Assembly (NCBI GenBank): GCA_019058295.1
Contig: JAHPZI010000001.1
Span: forward strand, 1 to 64,000
Reading direction: 5' to 3'
Length of the DNA stretch: 64,000 bases
Source of the DNA: Promethearchaeota archaeon
Lineage (GTDB): Archaea; Asgardarchaeota; Lokiarchaeia; Sigyniarchaeales; SOKP01
Shown here: one piece after another, positions 62,284-64,000 of the stretch
How the letters are laid out: every line of letters starts with the position of its first letter
How positions within the stretch are numbered: the first letter of the stretch is position 1
Made by a program: the position numbers and the translations under genes
Notes under the pieces: model-generated
Told to the model about the DNA's origin: nothing
Seen by the model: the letters and a program-made list of their open reading frames with translations, nothing else
Databases searched by the model: none

Positions 62284-63243
62284 TTAATTATTCAAAATCC
62301 ATTGATTAGTGCCAACTTCAACAATTTTTTCTTTTTTTACAAGTTCAGCAATATGACTCATAATCATATTATGTTCGAAAAAATAAATTATACTTCTACG
62401 GTTATCTTTAAAGGGTTTAATATAATTTTCACTAAAAAACAACCCTTTAAAAATCAAATCATCTAATCCTTTAGGGGTGTTCGTATCAAACATATTAAGT
62501 AGTTTATTTTCATATTCATTTATTTTTATTAGAAGCTTGTTAAAGATTTCGGGTTGTTTTTCGAAAATAGTAGGGCCGTGTCCGCTTGCGATGATATAAT
62601 CATCATTTAGATAAATATTCTCGATCTTTTTAATGGATTCTCTTACAGTTTTTATATCACTATATTTAAAGCCATACCAAGCACCCATTTTTGTTAGGCC
62701 AATATCAGCAACGAATAAGATTTTTCTTTTTTTTTCACGTTTATCCTCTATGGAGAACGCTGTGTGACCGGGGGAATGTCCTGGAGTATGTATTGTTTTC
62801 AGATGTATACTATCAAATTCATATTCCGTTCCAGGGTTAAACCCTATTACAGAGTTTAATTCTTTAAAATTTAATTCTTTAAAGGCAAACTTCTTAAAAT
62901 CCTCTCCAATTCCATAATCGAATGTCCCATTATCCCTAACAAAGTTATTAAAATCTAATAAATACTTATCTTCTGGAATTGGACAATAAAACTTAATGTT
63001 AGGATTATTTTCTTCATAAAAATGCAAATTATAAACATGATCTAGATGTACATGAGAGACAAAATATGCTTCTATTGGATCTTTTAGTAATTTTTTAATT
63101 TCCTTTTCATAAAAGCAATTGCAATCAATTAATATGCTTCCCAAATTCTTATTTTTAATTAAAATGCCTTGACATTTAAACCAAAATGGAGTATTTGAAT
63201 ACACAAGAAATATATCATCGACTAGTTTTTCATAAATCAACAT
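62284..63243 (-). CDS. Metallo-beta-lactamase-fold hydrolase
   Basis: A 319-residue MBL-fold enzyme. Metal ligands: SHVHLDHVYNL (HxHxDH near residue 60), THTPGHSPGH-type region TIHTPGHSPGHTAFSI, then FVADIGLTKMG (bridging Asp) and SGHGPTIF (last His). Layout is that of glyoxalase II-like hydrolases. The C-terminal 100 residues form helices and a winged-helix-like end (HIAELVKKEKIVEV), often used for dimerisation. The thioester or phosphoester substrate is not known. Confidence 0.88.
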   Translation of the reverse strand: MLIYEKLVDDIFLVYSNTPFWFKCQGILIKNKNLGSILIDCNCFYEKEIKKLLKDPIEAYFVSHVHLDHVYNLHFYEENNPNIKFYCPIPEDKYLLDFNNFVRDNGTFDYGIGEDFKKFAFKELNFKELNSVIGFNPGTEYEFDSIHLKTIHTPGHSPGHTAFSIEDKREKKRKILFVADIGLTKMGAWYGFKYSDIKTVRESIKKIENIYLNDDYIIASGHGPTIFEKQPEIFNKLLIKINEYENKLLNMFDTNTPKGLDDLIFKGLFFSENYIKPFKDNRRSIIYFFEHNMIMSHIAELVKKEKIVEVGTNQWILNN

Positions 63244-63571
63244 ATAATAAAAGAAAGGGTTAAATCCAAATTAAATTAATTATTATGCTCAAAAAATTTA
63301 TTGAATTCTTCTTAAATATTATATTCTTGAACAAATTATATCAAGCTATAAATCTCATTAGAAATAATTATGAATTAATTCCGTAAAATTAATAAAAAAT
63401 CGATAGTAAATGCTTTAATAAAAGAATGAAAAGGGGGAAAAAAAGGAGAAATAACCAAATATATAAATATCTTTATATCTTAAGAGTAAAATGTAGATAT
63501 AAACAATTAATTACTATTAAAAAACCAATTAAAAAACATTAGTATATTTGGTTTTGAGGGATTGTGATAGA
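63244..63571. other. AT-rich intergenic region
   Basis: No supported gene in 328 bp. A TATA-like run AAATATATAAATA at about 63458-63470 may serve the small Cys-rich gene downstream. A 38-codon basic frame starts at 63427 but has no support. No RNA gene is apparent. Confidence 0.45.
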
Positions 63572-63859
63572 ATGGCTTTATATTGTTATTATTGTGGTTC
63601 AGAGATCACCTGGAAAAGAAGGAGAATTGTCCATGTTAATATTTGCCAAAAAACACCTATTACTCACTTCTGTAACCAAGATTGCAAATTAAATTGGATT
63701 TTTAATAGACCCAATATAAAGCCTGATAAAAATAGCACTGGTAATTGGGTTAACCAAAAAGTTGAATCTATTTTTGATATGGAAGGAATAGAGGATGAAT
63801 CAGACGAAGTAGTGAAGTATCTAAAAGATAATAATTTAAGAATCCTTAGGGAAGCTTGA
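63572..63859 (+). CDS. Small zinc-finger protein (TRASH/MYM-like)
   Basis: A 95-residue protein. Residues 1-45 hold YCYYCGSEITW, then VNICQKTPITHFCNQDCKLNW, giving C-x2-C...C-x3-C spacing of the TRASH/FCS/MYM kind. The rest is acidic. I chose ATG 63572 over the upstream TTG 63548, because the zinc module begins at once. Such modules often take part in metal sensing or protein contacts. Single gene. Confidence 0.65.
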   Translation: MALYCYYCGSEITWKRRRIVHVNICQKTPITHFCNQDCKLNWIFNRPNIKPDKNSTGNWVNQKVESIFDMEGIEDESDEVVKYLKDNNLRILREA

Positions 63860-63872
63860 ATAATAGAATTAA

Positions 63873-64000
63873 TTATGGATTATTTTTCATAAACTCTATG
63901 ATAACCTTCGCCAGCTCAGGACCTTTATCCTCCTGTACAAAATGGGAGGCGTCTTTAATCGTTGGGTGTTTTAGTCCTTGAGTACCTGGAACAAGTTTTT
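63873..64000 (-). CDS. Partial alpha/beta hydrolase, C-terminus only (haloalkane dehalogenase-like)
   Basis: The last 41 residues of a minus-strand gene, stop at 63875-63873. The visible sequence KLVPGTQGLKHPTIKDASHF followed by VQEDKGPELA and IIEFMKNN matches the end of haloalkane dehalogenase-like hydrolases, in which the His of SHFVQED is the catalytic base. The nucleophile lies outside the window, so dehalogenase or esterase cannot be decided. Confidence 0.65.
   Translation of the reverse strand, partial: KLVPGTQGLKHPTIKDASHFVQEDKGPELAKVIIEFMKNNP

Noticed and set aside
63427..63543. 38-codon basic frame in the last intergenic region
   Set aside because: Low-complexity Lys/Ile composition and no ribosome-site spacing or homology clue.
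1..64000. CRISPR arrays
   Set aside because: No regularly spaced direct repeats of 24-40 bp were seen, despite the CARF-domain gene.

Overview
This AT-rich window most likely comes from an Asgard (Lokiarchaeia-like, Promethearchaeota) archaeon. The main clues are three closely related intron-less Ras-like small GTPases, a sliding-clamp-like protein of archaeal/eukaryotic PCNA type, a CARF plus winged-helix regulator of Csa3 style, TATA-like boxes placed for archaeal transcription, and a dense mix of archaeal and bacterial-type genes. No rRNA gene, tRNA gene, insertion sequence or CRISPR array was seen. Family assignments come from reading motifs, not from database searches.

Positions 1-30,208 form a defence island. 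A minus-strand operon (10,991 to below 1) encodes a SNF2-type DrmD-like helicase, two tandem Eco57I/DrmMI-like adenine methyltransferases, a small unknown protein and a gene cut by the window edge; it looks like class 1 DISARM with a duplicated methylase. Divergently, 11,195-15,635 encodes McrB, McrC and a PCNA-like protein with an extra N-terminal domain, followed by a GmrSD-like DUF262/HNH enzyme (16,124-17,875). A second minus-strand set (30,208-18,153) holds another SNF2 helicase, translationally coupled to a 2,497-residue protein with a sacsin-type GHKL ATPase domain, then a TPR/zinc-ribbon protein.

Positions 30,508-45,045 are accessory. They hold a HAD-like protein, an RNase J-like beta-CASP hydrolase and a tightly overlapped operon (42,254-36,163): glycosyltransferase, radical SAM protein, WG-repeat/O-methyltransferase fusion, nucleotidyltransferase/tyrosine-phosphatase fusion and P-loop kinase. 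A large TPR/HEPN-like protein follows. A CARF-wHTH gene with a perfect palindrome touching its start codon lies divergent to this operon and faces a second TPR/HEPN-like gene. A degenerate 38-bp direct repeat brackets 32.74-45.38 kb and carries the 5' end of the methyltransferase gene at 45,363.

Positions 45,363-64,000 look more like ordinary chromosome: TrmO-like tRNA methylase, small zinc-ribbon proteins, membrane proteins, a thioredoxin-like protein, three Ras-like GTPases, a ZIP transporter, an M28 peptidase coupled to a creatininase-family enzyme, a HepT/MntA toxin-antitoxin pair, a radical SAM/DUF4130 pair, several hydrolases and small Cys-rich proteins.

The most notable candidates for undescribed biology are the PCNA-like protein in the McrBC locus, the sacsin-ATPase/SNF2/TPR module, the CARF/TPR-HEPN segment with its palindrome and possible attachment-like repeats, and a 5' leader with a decoy Shine-Dalgarno before the glycosyltransferase operon.
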